The notes under the pieces: model-generated
Database searches by the model: none
What the model was told of the DNA's origin: nothing
The model's input: the letters and a program-made list of their open reading frames with translations, nothing else
Shown here: piece by piece, positions 1 through 5,925 of the stretch
How the letters are laid out: each line of letters begins with the position of its first letter
How positions within the stretch are numbered: position 1 is the first letter of the stretch
Made by a program: the position numbers and the translations under genes
NCBI GenBank assembly: GCA_002385265.1
Contig: DGDD01000011.1
Span: 1-8,720 of the forward strand
Source of the DNA: Chitinophagaceae bacterium UBA3961
GTDB lineage: Bacteria; Bacteroidota; Bacteroidia; Chitinophagales; Chitinophagaceae
Direction of reading: 5' to 3'
Length of the DNA stretch: 8,720 bases

Positions 1-20
1 GGACGCTGCGCCGCCGCGGT
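1..20. repeat. GC-rich GCAGCG-type repeat, cut by window edge
   Basis: The reverse complement of bases 1-20 closely matches bases 1268-1287. Both begin ACCGC and contain GCGGCGCAGCG. The element is therefore an inverted copy of the GCAGCG cluster on the other side of the PqqB-like gene. Its outer part lies beyond the window, so its full size is unknown. Confidence 0.55.
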
Positions 21-72
21 AAAAAAACTACAATAAAGAAGCGAGTAACCAGCTATCAAATTGATTGAATGC

Positions 73-126
73 CGGAGGTTAATCTGTGTAAATCGGTTCT
101 AATCTTTGTTATCCGTGGTCAAAAAA
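73..126 (+). repeat. 10-base-period element, copy A
   Basis: After a CGGAGG lead, the sequence runs as four degenerate 10-base units (consensus roughly AATCTGTGnn) and ends in CCGTGGTC followed by six A. By hand alignment about 43 of 55 positions, with one gap, match the copy at 7186-7240 in the same orientation. It also matches 1196-1240 in inverted orientation. No coding potential is apparent. Its mirror copy B lies on the other side of the PqqB-like gene. Confidence 0.7.
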
Positions 127-153
127 GCCTAACACCTAAAGCCTAATACACAG
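126..153 (-). repeat. Heptamer array, TTAGGCT type (left arm)
   Basis: Read on the minus strand, this is CTGTGTA followed by TTAGGCT, TTAGGTG and TTAGGCT, in exact 7-base phase. The same series appears inverted at 1154-1195 with two additional units inserted. Together with the adjoining CCGTGGTC end of copy A (112-146), it forms a 35-base arm. That arm matches 1175-1210 perfectly except for one extra T in the run of T on the right. Confidence 0.8.
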
Positions 154-154
154 A

Positions 155-176
155 ACTCAATAACTCAATACTCAAT
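155..176. repeat. Heptamer array, ACTCAAT type
   Basis: Three tandem units are present: ACTCAATA (155-162), ACTCAAT (163-169) and ACTCAAT (170-176). The TGA stop codon of the PqqB-like gene (172-174 on the minus strand) lies inside the last unit, so the array supplies the end of the reading frame. Confidence 0.7.
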
Positions 177-1086
177 ACACCGCTCCCACACTTGCAATTC
201 CCACATATTTACTGCTGTATTTTTTTCGCTGTTCCTCATTCCAGATTAATGGGTTCGTATGATTGAAATGAATCAGCACAATTTTGGTTTTGAGTGACGG
301 CTCTTGTTGAAGCAAGCCAATAGTCTCGGGCACCAATGGATGTGGAATTTCATTGATATTTCTGTTCGGCAATTCAGTTGATGAAAGAAAAGTGGCGTCC
401 AAAAAAGCGATATTCACCTGCTTTAAATAGCTTACCAACGGGGTTTTCCATAAACTCCATTTATCGGTATCAGGCACGAATAAATATTTTTTATTGGAAT
501 TGCCGATAATGAAAGCGGCAGTTTCTGAATACTCATCGCGATGCGGAACAGTAAACGCAGTTACATTTAAGTTCGATTGAATTGAAATACTACTATCTAC
601 GGTTAAAGTTTGAATTTTGATATTATTGAGTTGAACCAATTGCGACCAAGGTCCATTTGCTCTTAGGAATTGTGCCATTTTAGGAAGACAATACACGGGA
701 ATATCCTTTGTGTTCGCAGCTTCTCTTCCCAATTGCATTAAGCCGGTATAATGCCCCATATGCGCATGGGTTAGAAAAATGCCATCAGGATAATAGTTGA
801 AGAAATTGCCCGTGGCTTTTTGGAAGTAGTTGAGTTGATCTTTAATATTTGGACTCGCCTCTATCAAATACCATTGATGAGCTGCGCTGTCCATTACAGC
901 CCAAGACACAGGGAAGGCTCCAGCTTGTTTTCCCTCTTTTACTTGTGCACAACAAATTTTTGAGCATCCAATTTGAGGATATCCTGCGTCTTGTGCAATT
1001 CCGAGTACCATAACGGAAATGGATTTCTGTGCCGAGGAAAGAAGGCAAGTTTGCAAGGCCAATAAAATGAAAATAAGTTGTTTCAT
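172..1086 (-). CDS. Secreted PqqB-like MBL-fold metallohydrolase
   Basis: A 304-residue protein. Residues 1-20 (MKQLIFILLA...SSAQ) are a signal peptide, so it probably acts in the periplasm. The metallo-beta-lactamase fold is supported by T-HAHMGH-YTG at 106-115 (metal ligands H107, H109, H112), PHRDEYSE from 181, PDTD at 206-209, FLDATF from 228 and IHFNHTNP at 272-279. The early AGYPQIGC followed by a CxxxCC cluster (41-46), and the late HxNHTNP, resemble PqqB. No other pqq gene is nearby, so a role in PQQ synthesis is unsupported and the substrate is unknown. The usual Asp of HxHxDH is G111, which may lower or alter metal binding. The frame extends upstream to 1146, but that extension contains a promoter box and precedes the signal peptide, so the start at 1086 is preferred. 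The whole gene is bracketed by an inverted repeat. Confidence 0.82.
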   Translation of the reverse strand: MKQLIFILLALQTCLLSSAQKSISVMVLGIAQDAGYPQIGCSKICCAQVKEGKQAGAFPVSWAVMDSAAHQWYLIEASPNIKDQLNYFQKATGNFFNYYPDGIFLTHAHMGHYTGLMQLGREAANTKDIPVYCLPKMAQFLRANGPWSQLVQLNNIKIQTLTVDSSISIQSNLNVTAFTVPHRDEYSETAAFIIGNSNKKYLFVPDTDKWSLWKTPLVSYLKQVNIAFLDATFLSSTELPNRNINEIPHPLVPETIGLLQQEPSLKTKIVLIHFNHTNPLIWNEEQRKKYSSKYVGIASVGAVY

Positions 1087-1101
1087 TGTAATCGAATGTA
1101 G

Positions 1102-1109
1102 CAAAGTTA
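1102..1109 (-). promoter_or_regulatory. Bacteroidota -7 box for the PqqB-like gene
   Basis: The minus strand reads TAACTTTG, a full match to the Bacteroidota -7 consensus TAnnTTTG, 15 bases before the ATG at 1086. No clear TTG -33 element is seen at the usual distance. It lies downstream of the alternative start at 1146, which argues against that longer start. Confidence 0.45.
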
Positions 1110-1153
1110 ATGGAGTTGTGGTATAGATTGTTTTCTGCTGACACACAGCCCTA

Positions 1154-1195
1154 TTGTGTATTAGGCATTGGGCCTTAGGCTTTAGGTGTTAGGCT
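1154..1195 (+). repeat. Heptamer array, TTAGGCT type (right arm)
   Basis: The units are TTGTGTA, TTAGGCA, TTGGGCC, TTAGGCT, TTAGGTG and TTAGGCT, in unbroken 7-base phase. Compared with the left arm at 126-153 it has exactly two extra units (TTAGGCA, TTGGGCC), as expected if the array grows or shrinks by whole units. Confidence 0.8.
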
Positions 1196-1240
1196 TTTTT
1201 TGACCACGGAATACACGATTTAGTACAGATTTGCACAGAT
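1196..1240 (-). repeat. 10-base-period element, copy B
   Basis: A T run is followed by TGACCACGGA and degenerate units ending in GCACAGAT. This is the reverse complement of the element type at 73-126. With copy A it gives the PqqB-like gene an inverted pair in which the A/T runs face inward. Confidence 0.65.
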
Positions 1241-1267
1241 CATCATCCGATATTCGGAGTAGCTTCA

Positions 1268-1308
1268 CCGCAGCGGCGCAGCGATCGCAGCGGATTCGCA
1301 GCGAATCC
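1268..1308. repeat. GCAGCG cluster with 17-base palindrome
   Basis: GCAGCG occurs at 1270, 1278, 1288 and 1299, spaced 8, 10 and 11 bases apart. The last part contains GGATTCGC (1292-1299), one base, then GCGAATCC (1301-1308), a perfect inverted repeat. The start of the cluster matches the reverse complement of bases 1-20. Confidence 0.65.
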
Positions 1309-1349
1309 TCGTTCTTCTGAGCCTTCGTGGTTTAGAATTTCATCCGTCT

Positions 1350-1424
1350 TCTATCTTCCCTCCTCTATCCTCCATCCTCCCTCTTCTTTAGTATTTCCTC
1401 GCTCCTCGTCTCCTCTTATCCTCG
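1350..1424 (+). repeat. Pyrimidine-only heptamer array
   Basis: Tandem 7-base units run from 1350: TCTATCT, TCCCTCC, TCTATCC, TCCATCC, TCCCTCT. A second stretch from 1397 reads CCTCGCT, CCTCGTC, TCCTCTT, ATCCTCG. The plus strand is almost purely C and T apart from scattered A and G, giving strong strand asymmetry. Confidence 0.6.
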
Positions 1425-1446
1425 CTCATGTACTCTCTGCTGTTTC

Positions 1447-1481
1447 ATTATTAATTATTAATTATTCATTCTTAATTAATA
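1447..1481 (+). repeat. Heptamer array, ATTATTA type
   Basis: Five 7-base units in phase: ATTATTA, ATTATTA, ATTATTC, ATTCTTA, ATTAATA. The array lies about 75 bases upstream of the first M14 gene. A related array in the opposite orientation follows the M14 operon at 4931-4958. Confidence 0.65.
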
Positions 1482-1556
1482 ATGGGTTCTCCTTTCATCC
1501 AATTCTCCTTTCTGGTTTCCACAAATCGCTTATCTTGACCTATAAACTAACTTAGC

Positions 1557-3185
1557 ATGAGAAAAATATACCTCTCGCTGCTGGCAGTATGTGCGGTTCT
1601 TACAATTCAGGCACAAGACTATTCCAATGCCGCAGCACAGGCTACTAGACTTCAGGCGCTTACGAAAGCCTATCCCCAATTGACAAATTTGCGCTCCCTT
1701 ACCAAAACCATTGGTGGAAAAGACATTTGGTTGTTGACAATTGGTTCCGGTAAAACCGAGTCGAAGCCTGCCATTGCTGTAATTGGCGGGGTGGAAGGAA
1801 ATCATTTAATGGGCACCGAATTGGCCATTGGTTTTGCCGAACAATTACTCAAGGCTTCCGGTACCGATTCTATTAAAGCACTCTTGAACAAAACAACTTA
1901 TTACGTATTTCCTAATATGAGTCCTGATGCCATGGAGCAGTATTTTGCAAAGTTGAAATATGAACGCACCGGCAATGCAAAAGAAACCGATGATGACCGT
2001 GATGGTAAACTCAATGAGGATGAAGTAGACGACCTCGATAACAATGGCAAGATCACTTGGATGCGTGTAGAATCTCCCATTGGCGATTATAAGCTGCACC
2101 CTGATGATCCGCGTGTGTTGGTAAAGGCTGATATTACCAAAGGCGAAAAAGGAAAATACCTTTTGTTGCAAGAAGGCATGGACAATGATAAAGACGGCAA
2201 ACTGAATGAAGACGGAGCAGGGGGCATTGCGCTCAATAAAAACCTGACCTTCAATCAACGCATTTTTACGGCCGGAGCAGGTGATTTTCCGGTTTCTGAA
2301 AACGAAAGTCGGGCCTTGCTCGATTTTCTATACGATGCATTTAACGTTTATGCAGTGGTGAGTTTTGGTTCGAATAATAACTTGAGCTATGCCGTTAGTT
2401 ATAACCCACAGGCAGCCAATCAACGCATTCCTGCGGGTTGGTTGGAGCAAGACGTGAAGGCAAATAGCGTAGTAAGCGATTTGTATAATAAGGCTACCAA
2501 CTTAAAAGAGGCTCCCCGCACTGCACCTGCAGGAGGCGACGTGTTGAGCTGGGGTTACTTTCATTACGGTCGCTTGAGTTTTAGCACCCCGGGTTGGTGG
2601 GTACCAAAAGCAAAACCAGATACCACTAAGAAGGAAAAGGCTTTTAGTGTTGAAGACGCCACCGCTAACTATTTGCGCTGGGCTTCTCAACAAGGCATTA
2701 ATAGCTTTACTGATTGGAAGGCTATTCAACATCCCGATTATCCCGGACAAACGGTAGAAGTTGGCGGGATAGATCCTTTTGCCATGCTGAACCCGCCTTA
2801 TAAGTTTACAGTAGAAGCAGTAAAGAAACATACCGACTTCTTGGTGAAGTTGGCTGCTTTGCAACCGGAAATAGATTTGATGAATGTGCAAGTTGAAAAA
2901 CTTGGCAATGGGTTAACGCGTGTAACGGTTGAGGTGGTGAATAAGGGTGTGCTGAACACTCACAGTAAAATTGGCGAACGCAGTTATTTTGTGAAGAAAT
3001 TGAAAGTTGGATTGAACTTGACCGGTAAACAAGAAGTGGTGGGCGGAAAGAAAATTCAACTCTTCAACAGTTTGGAAGGTGGTACCTCACAAAAGATTAG
3101 CTGGTTAGTAAAAGGCACCGGAAAAGCCAGTATTGAAGCAGGCTGCCCTACCGGAGGAACTAAGATCATTGATTTGAACTTCTAA
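1557..3185 (+). CDS. Secreted M14-like protein lacking catalytic residues
   Basis: A 542-residue protein with a signal peptide (residues 1-20, ending IQAQ), a zinc-carboxypeptidase-type M14 domain (about 25-430) and a C-terminal beta-rich domain (about 440-542). It aligns throughout with the next protein, but each M14 active-site position is changed. The zinc motif HxxE is E80-G-N-H83, the substrate Arg of the NR motif is K228, the third zinc ligand is G271, and the catalytic Glu falls at about G346. Two Ca-binding-type DxDxDG loops remain (D145-D155 and D209-D219). It is therefore probably a catalytically dead paralogue that could act as a partner, substrate binder or regulator of the downstream enzyme; that role is inferred. 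It is followed after 10 bases by the second M14 gene, so the two are co-transcribed. No Shine-Dalgarno sequence precedes the ATG. Confidence 0.85.
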   Translation: MRKIYLSLLAVCAVLTIQAQDYSNAAAQATRLQALTKAYPQLTNLRSLTKTIGGKDIWLLTIGSGKTESKPAIAVIGGVEGNHLMGTELAIGFAEQLLKASGTDSIKALLNKTTYYVFPNMSPDAMEQYFAKLKYERTGNAKETDDDRDGKLNEDEVDDLDNNGKITWMRVESPIGDYKLHPDDPRVLVKADITKGEKGKYLLLQEGMDNDKDGKLNEDGAGGIALNKNLTFNQRIFTAGAGDFPVSENESRALLDFLYDAFNVYAVVSFGSNNNLSYAVSYNPQAANQRIPAGWLEQDVKANSVVSDLYNKATNLKEAPRTAPAGGDVLSWGYFHYGRLSFSTPGWWVPKAKPDTTKKEKAFSVEDATANYLRWASQQGINSFTDWKAIQHPDYPGQTVEVGGIDPFAMLNPPYKFTVEAVKKHTDFLVKLAALQPEIDLMNVQVEKLGNGLTRVTVEVVNKGVLNTHSKIGERSYFVKKLKVGLNLTGKQEVVGGKKIQLFNSLEGGTSQKISWLVKGTGKASIEAGCPTGGTKIIDLNF

Positions 3186-3195
3186 AAAACGAAAA

Positions 3196-4929
3196 ATGAA
3201 AAAGATTTTATCTATACTTACGATATCCTGCGGACTTGCATTTTCTACGCAAGCACAGCAGCCTGGTCAAATTTTCAAAGCTGCTGGAACGCCTGCCAAT
3301 CCAAAAGTTGCAGCCAGTTGGAATCGTTATTACGATCATGCAGGAATTGGCGAGATCTGCAAGAAAATTGCGGCAGCCTACCCCGACTTGGCAAAGTTAG
3401 AATCCATCGGAAAATCCTTTGAAGGCAGAGATCTGTGGTGCTTAACCATTACCAATTTTAAAAAAGGGGATGAAAAGAAAAAGCCTGCGATGTACATTGA
3501 TGGAAACATTCACTCCAATGAAATTCAAGGTGCAGAATTTGTATTGTACACAGCATGGTATTTAACAGAAAGCCACGCCGACAATGCATTTATTCAGGAA
3601 CTTTTGGAAGACAAGGTTTTTTATTTAGTTCCTACTATCAATCCGGATGCGCGTGACAGTTATATGCACAAGGCCAACAGCGCCAGTACGCCTCGTTCCG
3701 GAGTTATTCCCGTTGATAATGATGGGGATGGTAGTGTGAACGAAGACGGTTTTGATGATTTGGATGGCGATGGAAATATCACATTGATGAGAAGAAAGAA
3801 TCCAAATGGCCGTTGGAAGCTAGATCCAAGAGATTCGAGAAATATGATTCAAGTAGGGCCCGATGAAAAAGGCGATTATGAATTATTAGGGCAAGAAGGC
3901 ATCGACAATGATGGCGATGGTAGAGTAAACGAAGATGGCTATACATTTGAATACGATCCTAACAGAGACTGGGGCTGGGGATGGCAACCAAACTATATTC
4001 AAAATGGCGCTTATAAATATCCCTTCTCATTACCTGAGAATAGAGCCATCATGGAATTTGTAGTGAAACACCCAAATATTGCTGCCGCGCAGAGCTATCA
4101 CAATGCAGGTGGCATGATTTTACGCGGTCCGGGTGGACAAGAAGATGTTGGTACTTACAATGCACAAGATGTTGCAGTATACGATGCCATCGCTAAAAAA
4201 GGCGAAGAAATGATCCCCGGCTACAAATACTTGGTAGTATACAAGGATCTGTATTCAGCTTATGGTGGTGAATTAGACTGGTTCTATGCCGGTCGCGGTA
4301 TCTATACTTATTCCAACGAATTGTGGACTCCATTCCTAATGTATATGAAAGAAGGGACAAGAGATCCTTTCGATAATAAGACCTATGAATTTGATCGCTA
4401 TTTGTTGTTCAAGGACGCGTTTGTTGATTGGAAAGAATACAATCATCCTCAATATGGAAAAATTGAAATAGGTGGATTCAAGAAGAATTTCACCAGAGCA
4501 CATCCAGGTTTCTTGTTAGAATCTGATGCGCACCGAAACATGGCCTTTACTATTTATCATTGTTATCATACGCCGAAGCTCTTAGTCAGCGAAGTAAAGG
4601 AGAAAGACTTGGGTGATGGTTTAAAAGAAATAACAGCTACTGTTTATAACGATCGTTTGATGCCCACTCATAGCAGTCAAGATGTAAAGAACAAAATTGA
4701 AGTACCTGATTACATTTCGATTTCTACTTCTGCTAAAGTGTTGGCAGGAATGATTGTTGACAATGAAGACCTGAATTTGTCGAGCGAACAAACGCAATCG
4801 CCTCAAACAATTGCTGTTCCTAATATTCCGGGTCTTGGCACTGTAACAGTGCGCTGGATTGTTCAAGGAAACGCAAAATATACTGTAAGTGTGGAGAGTA
4901 AGAAGGGAGGGGTAGCGGCGAAGAATTAA
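3196..4929 (+). CDS. Secreted M14 family zinc carboxypeptidase
   Basis: A 577-residue protein with a signal peptide (about 1-20, MKKILSI...STQA), so it is exported. The M14 domain spans about 40-460 and carries the full active site: zinc ligands H106 and E109 (GNIHSNE), H302 (SYHNAGG), the substrate carboxylate-binding pair N256-R257 (DPNRDW) and the catalytic E375 (TYSNELW). It also has NPDAR at 149-153. Such enzymes remove C-terminal residues from peptides; specificity cannot be read from the sequence. Inserted in the domain are Ca-binding-type loops DNDGDGxVNED at 174-184 and 237-247, plus DLDGDGN at 188-194. A C-terminal domain (about 460-577) resembles that of the preceding protein and may be a beta-sandwich. 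It is the second gene of a two-gene operon, 10 bases after its degenerate paralogue, and ends before a strong terminator. Confidence 0.92.
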   Translation: MKKILSILTISCGLAFSTQAQQPGQIFKAAGTPANPKVAASWNRYYDHAGIGEICKKIAAAYPDLAKLESIGKSFEGRDLWCLTITNFKKGDEKKKPAMYIDGNIHSNEIQGAEFVLYTAWYLTESHADNAFIQELLEDKVFYLVPTINPDARDSYMHKANSASTPRSGVIPVDNDGDGSVNEDGFDDLDGDGNITLMRRKNPNGRWKLDPRDSRNMIQVGPDEKGDYELLGQEGIDNDGDGRVNEDGYTFEYDPNRDWGWGWQPNYIQNGAYKYPFSLPENRAIMEFVVKHPNIAAAQSYHNAGGMILRGPGGQEDVGTYNAQDVAVYDAIAKKGEEMIPGYKYLVVYKDLYSAYGGELDWFYAGRGIYTYSNELWTPFLMYMKEGTRDPFDNKTYEFDRYLLFKDAFVDWKEYNHPQYGKIEIGGFKKNFTRAHPGFLLESDAHRNMAFTIYHCYHTPKLLVSEVKEKDLGDGLKEITATVYNDRLMPTHSSQDVKNKIEVPDYISISTSAKVLAGMIVDNEDLNLSSEQTQSPQTIAVPNIPGLGTVTVRWIVQGNAKYTVSVESKKGGVAAKN

Positions 4930-4930
4930 T

Positions 4931-4958
4931 TAAGAATTAGAATTTAAGAATTAAGAAT
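4931..4958 (-). repeat. Heptamer array, ATTCTTA type, inverted
   Basis: TAAGAAT occurs at 4931-4937, 4945-4951 and 4952-4958, with a shortened unit between. On the minus strand this reads ATTCTTA, a unit also found at 1468-1474. The array starts one base after the M14 stop codon, so related arrays in opposite orientation flank the operon. Confidence 0.5.
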
Positions 4959-4959
4959 G

Positions 4960-4985
4960 GAGCCCTCGTTAGGGCTCTTTTCTTT
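4960..4985 (+). terminator. Rho-independent terminator of the M14 operon
   Basis: GAGCCCT (4960-4966), loop CGTT, AGGGCTC (4971-4977), then TTTTCTTT. The stem is a perfect 7 bp. The T run is present only on the plus strand, so it serves the M14 operon and not the convergent DUF1003 gene. Confidence 0.9.
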
Positions 4986-5076
4986 GTAGTAAAGGTTAGT
5001 AGGGTGTTTGAACGTTTATATCTTCTGCTTTGCGAGATCTTTGTGCTGCGTTCGTAGGGGTGAATAAGAACGATCT

Positions 5077-5781
5077 TTACTCTTTCCTCTCCCCAATTTT
5101 TGCTAGCAATTCATTCATTAATTCAATTTGAATTTTTTGAATTTCGATGAGTTCCTGTTGCTCGTGGAGAATGAGATGATCGATCTTTTCATGAAGGTTC
5201 CGAATCTCCAGCTCTGATTTCAAGTTGATCATGTAGTCTTTCTTGGCTCTTTCCCGATCTTTTTCTTCCTGGCGGTTTTGGCTCATCATAATAATGGGGG
5301 CCTGCAGCGCTGCTATACAGGAGAGAATCAAATTTAGTAAGATAAAAGGGTAGGGGTCGTATCCTTTGTTGTTTAGCCAGAATGCATTTAAAATGATCCA
5401 TGCAAAAAGAAAGCCCATGAACGATAATATAAAGGTCCAGCTACCACCAAAGTCAGCGACTTTATCTGCCAATTTCTGCCCAAAGCTAAGTGGAACGGCA
5501 TCGTCGGTGCCGAGGGTATCGGTTAAAGTGGTATCCTTGTTCATTGACTCAATTACAGTGGCTTTCAGTTGATCTAGATTAGCGGCACTTTTGTCCATGA
5601 ACCTACTGATATATTGTTCCCTGAAATAGTTCCATTCACCCACAGCACAGGAACTTTCTTTGCCGAAGTTGGGGTGTTCTTCCTGAATCATTTCCAGGAT
5701 GGGTTTTCGGATGAATTTCCCCACAATTCGTTCGTTTAGAGGGAATTCGCGTTTGGAAATATCGCTGATAAAACTATCCAT
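5077..5781 (-). CDS. DUF1003 family membrane protein
   Basis: A 234-residue protein. The soluble N-terminal part (1-100) is followed by SFGQKLADKVADFGGSW and two membrane segments at about 114-136 and 145-166, joined by a short loop (NNKGYDPYP). The second segment ends in ALQAPIIMMSQNRQ, the hallmark of DUF1003. A charged, probably coiled-coil tail fills 170-234. The hairpin arrangement places both ends on one side of the inner membrane. The family has no established function. The reading frame extends to 5868, but homologous-looking sequence begins near MDSFISDISKREFPL, so the ATG at 5781 is preferred. TAACTTCA, 18 bases upstream of this start, is a partial match to the -7 consensus. It is divergent from the GH16 gene and convergent with the M14 operon; neither neighbour suggests a role. 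Confidence 0.88.
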   Translation of the reverse strand: MDSFISDISKREFPLNERIVGKFIRKPILEMIQEEHPNFGKESSCAVGEWNYFREQYISRFMDKSAANLDQLKATVIESMNKDTTLTDTLGTDDAVPLSFGQKLADKVADFGGSWTFILSFMGFLFAWIILNAFWLNNKGYDPYPFILLNLILSCIAALQAPIIMMSQNRQEEKDRERAKKDYMINLKSELEIRNLHEKIDHLILHEQQELIEIQKIQIELMNELLAKIGERKE

Positions 5782-5925
5782 GGTGCATATTTGGCTTGAA
5801 GTTACGTGAAAAGCAAAACAATCGTGTGTTTGGGGAAATTGCAACTTCTTTGCGAAAAGATGCATCAAAATAGCCGGAATTTCGGTCTTTGAATTATATT
5901 GTCAGTTCATTTAATAGCCAGCCAT

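Larger units (their letters stand above)
1147..1556. other. Intergenic stack of short-period repeats
   Basis: These 410 bases lie between two divergent genes and contain no credible reading frame. From left to right they hold a TTAGGCT-type heptamer array (1154-1195), a 10-base-period element (1196-1240), a GCAGCG cluster with a small perfect palindrome (1268-1308), a pyrimidine-only heptamer array (1350-1424) and an ATTATTA heptamer array (1447-1481). The last 75 bases precede the first M14 gene and presumably contain its promoter. The best candidate is TATCTTGA at 1531-1538, a partial match to TAnnTTTG. Confidence 0.7.

Noticed and set aside
1087..1146. Upstream start for the PqqB-like gene adding 20 residues
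   Set aside because: The added residues precede a clear signal peptide, and the stretch contains a full -7 promoter box.
1161..1195. Telomere-like repeat, because TTAGGC resembles some eukaryotic telomere units
   Set aside because: The array is short, internal, imperfect and present as an inverted pair around a bacterial gene, so the resemblance is most likely chance.
112..1210. Classical insertion sequence
   Set aside because: The gene between the inverted arms encodes a secreted MBL-fold protein and not a transposase, and no clear target-site duplication could be identified.
1350..1481. CRISPR-like array
   Set aside because: The units are only 7 bases long with no spacers, and no cas gene is present.
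1845..2258. A 137-codon minus-strand frame inside the first M14 gene
   Set aside because: It is a shadow of a well-supported M14 coding sequence with conserved motifs. The other antisense frames within the M14, GH16 and DUF1080 genes were discarded for the same reason.
5782..5868. Upstream start for the DUF1003 gene adding 29 residues
   Set aside because: The added sequence looks like translated noncoding DNA, and the protein has a natural beginning at MDSFISDISK.
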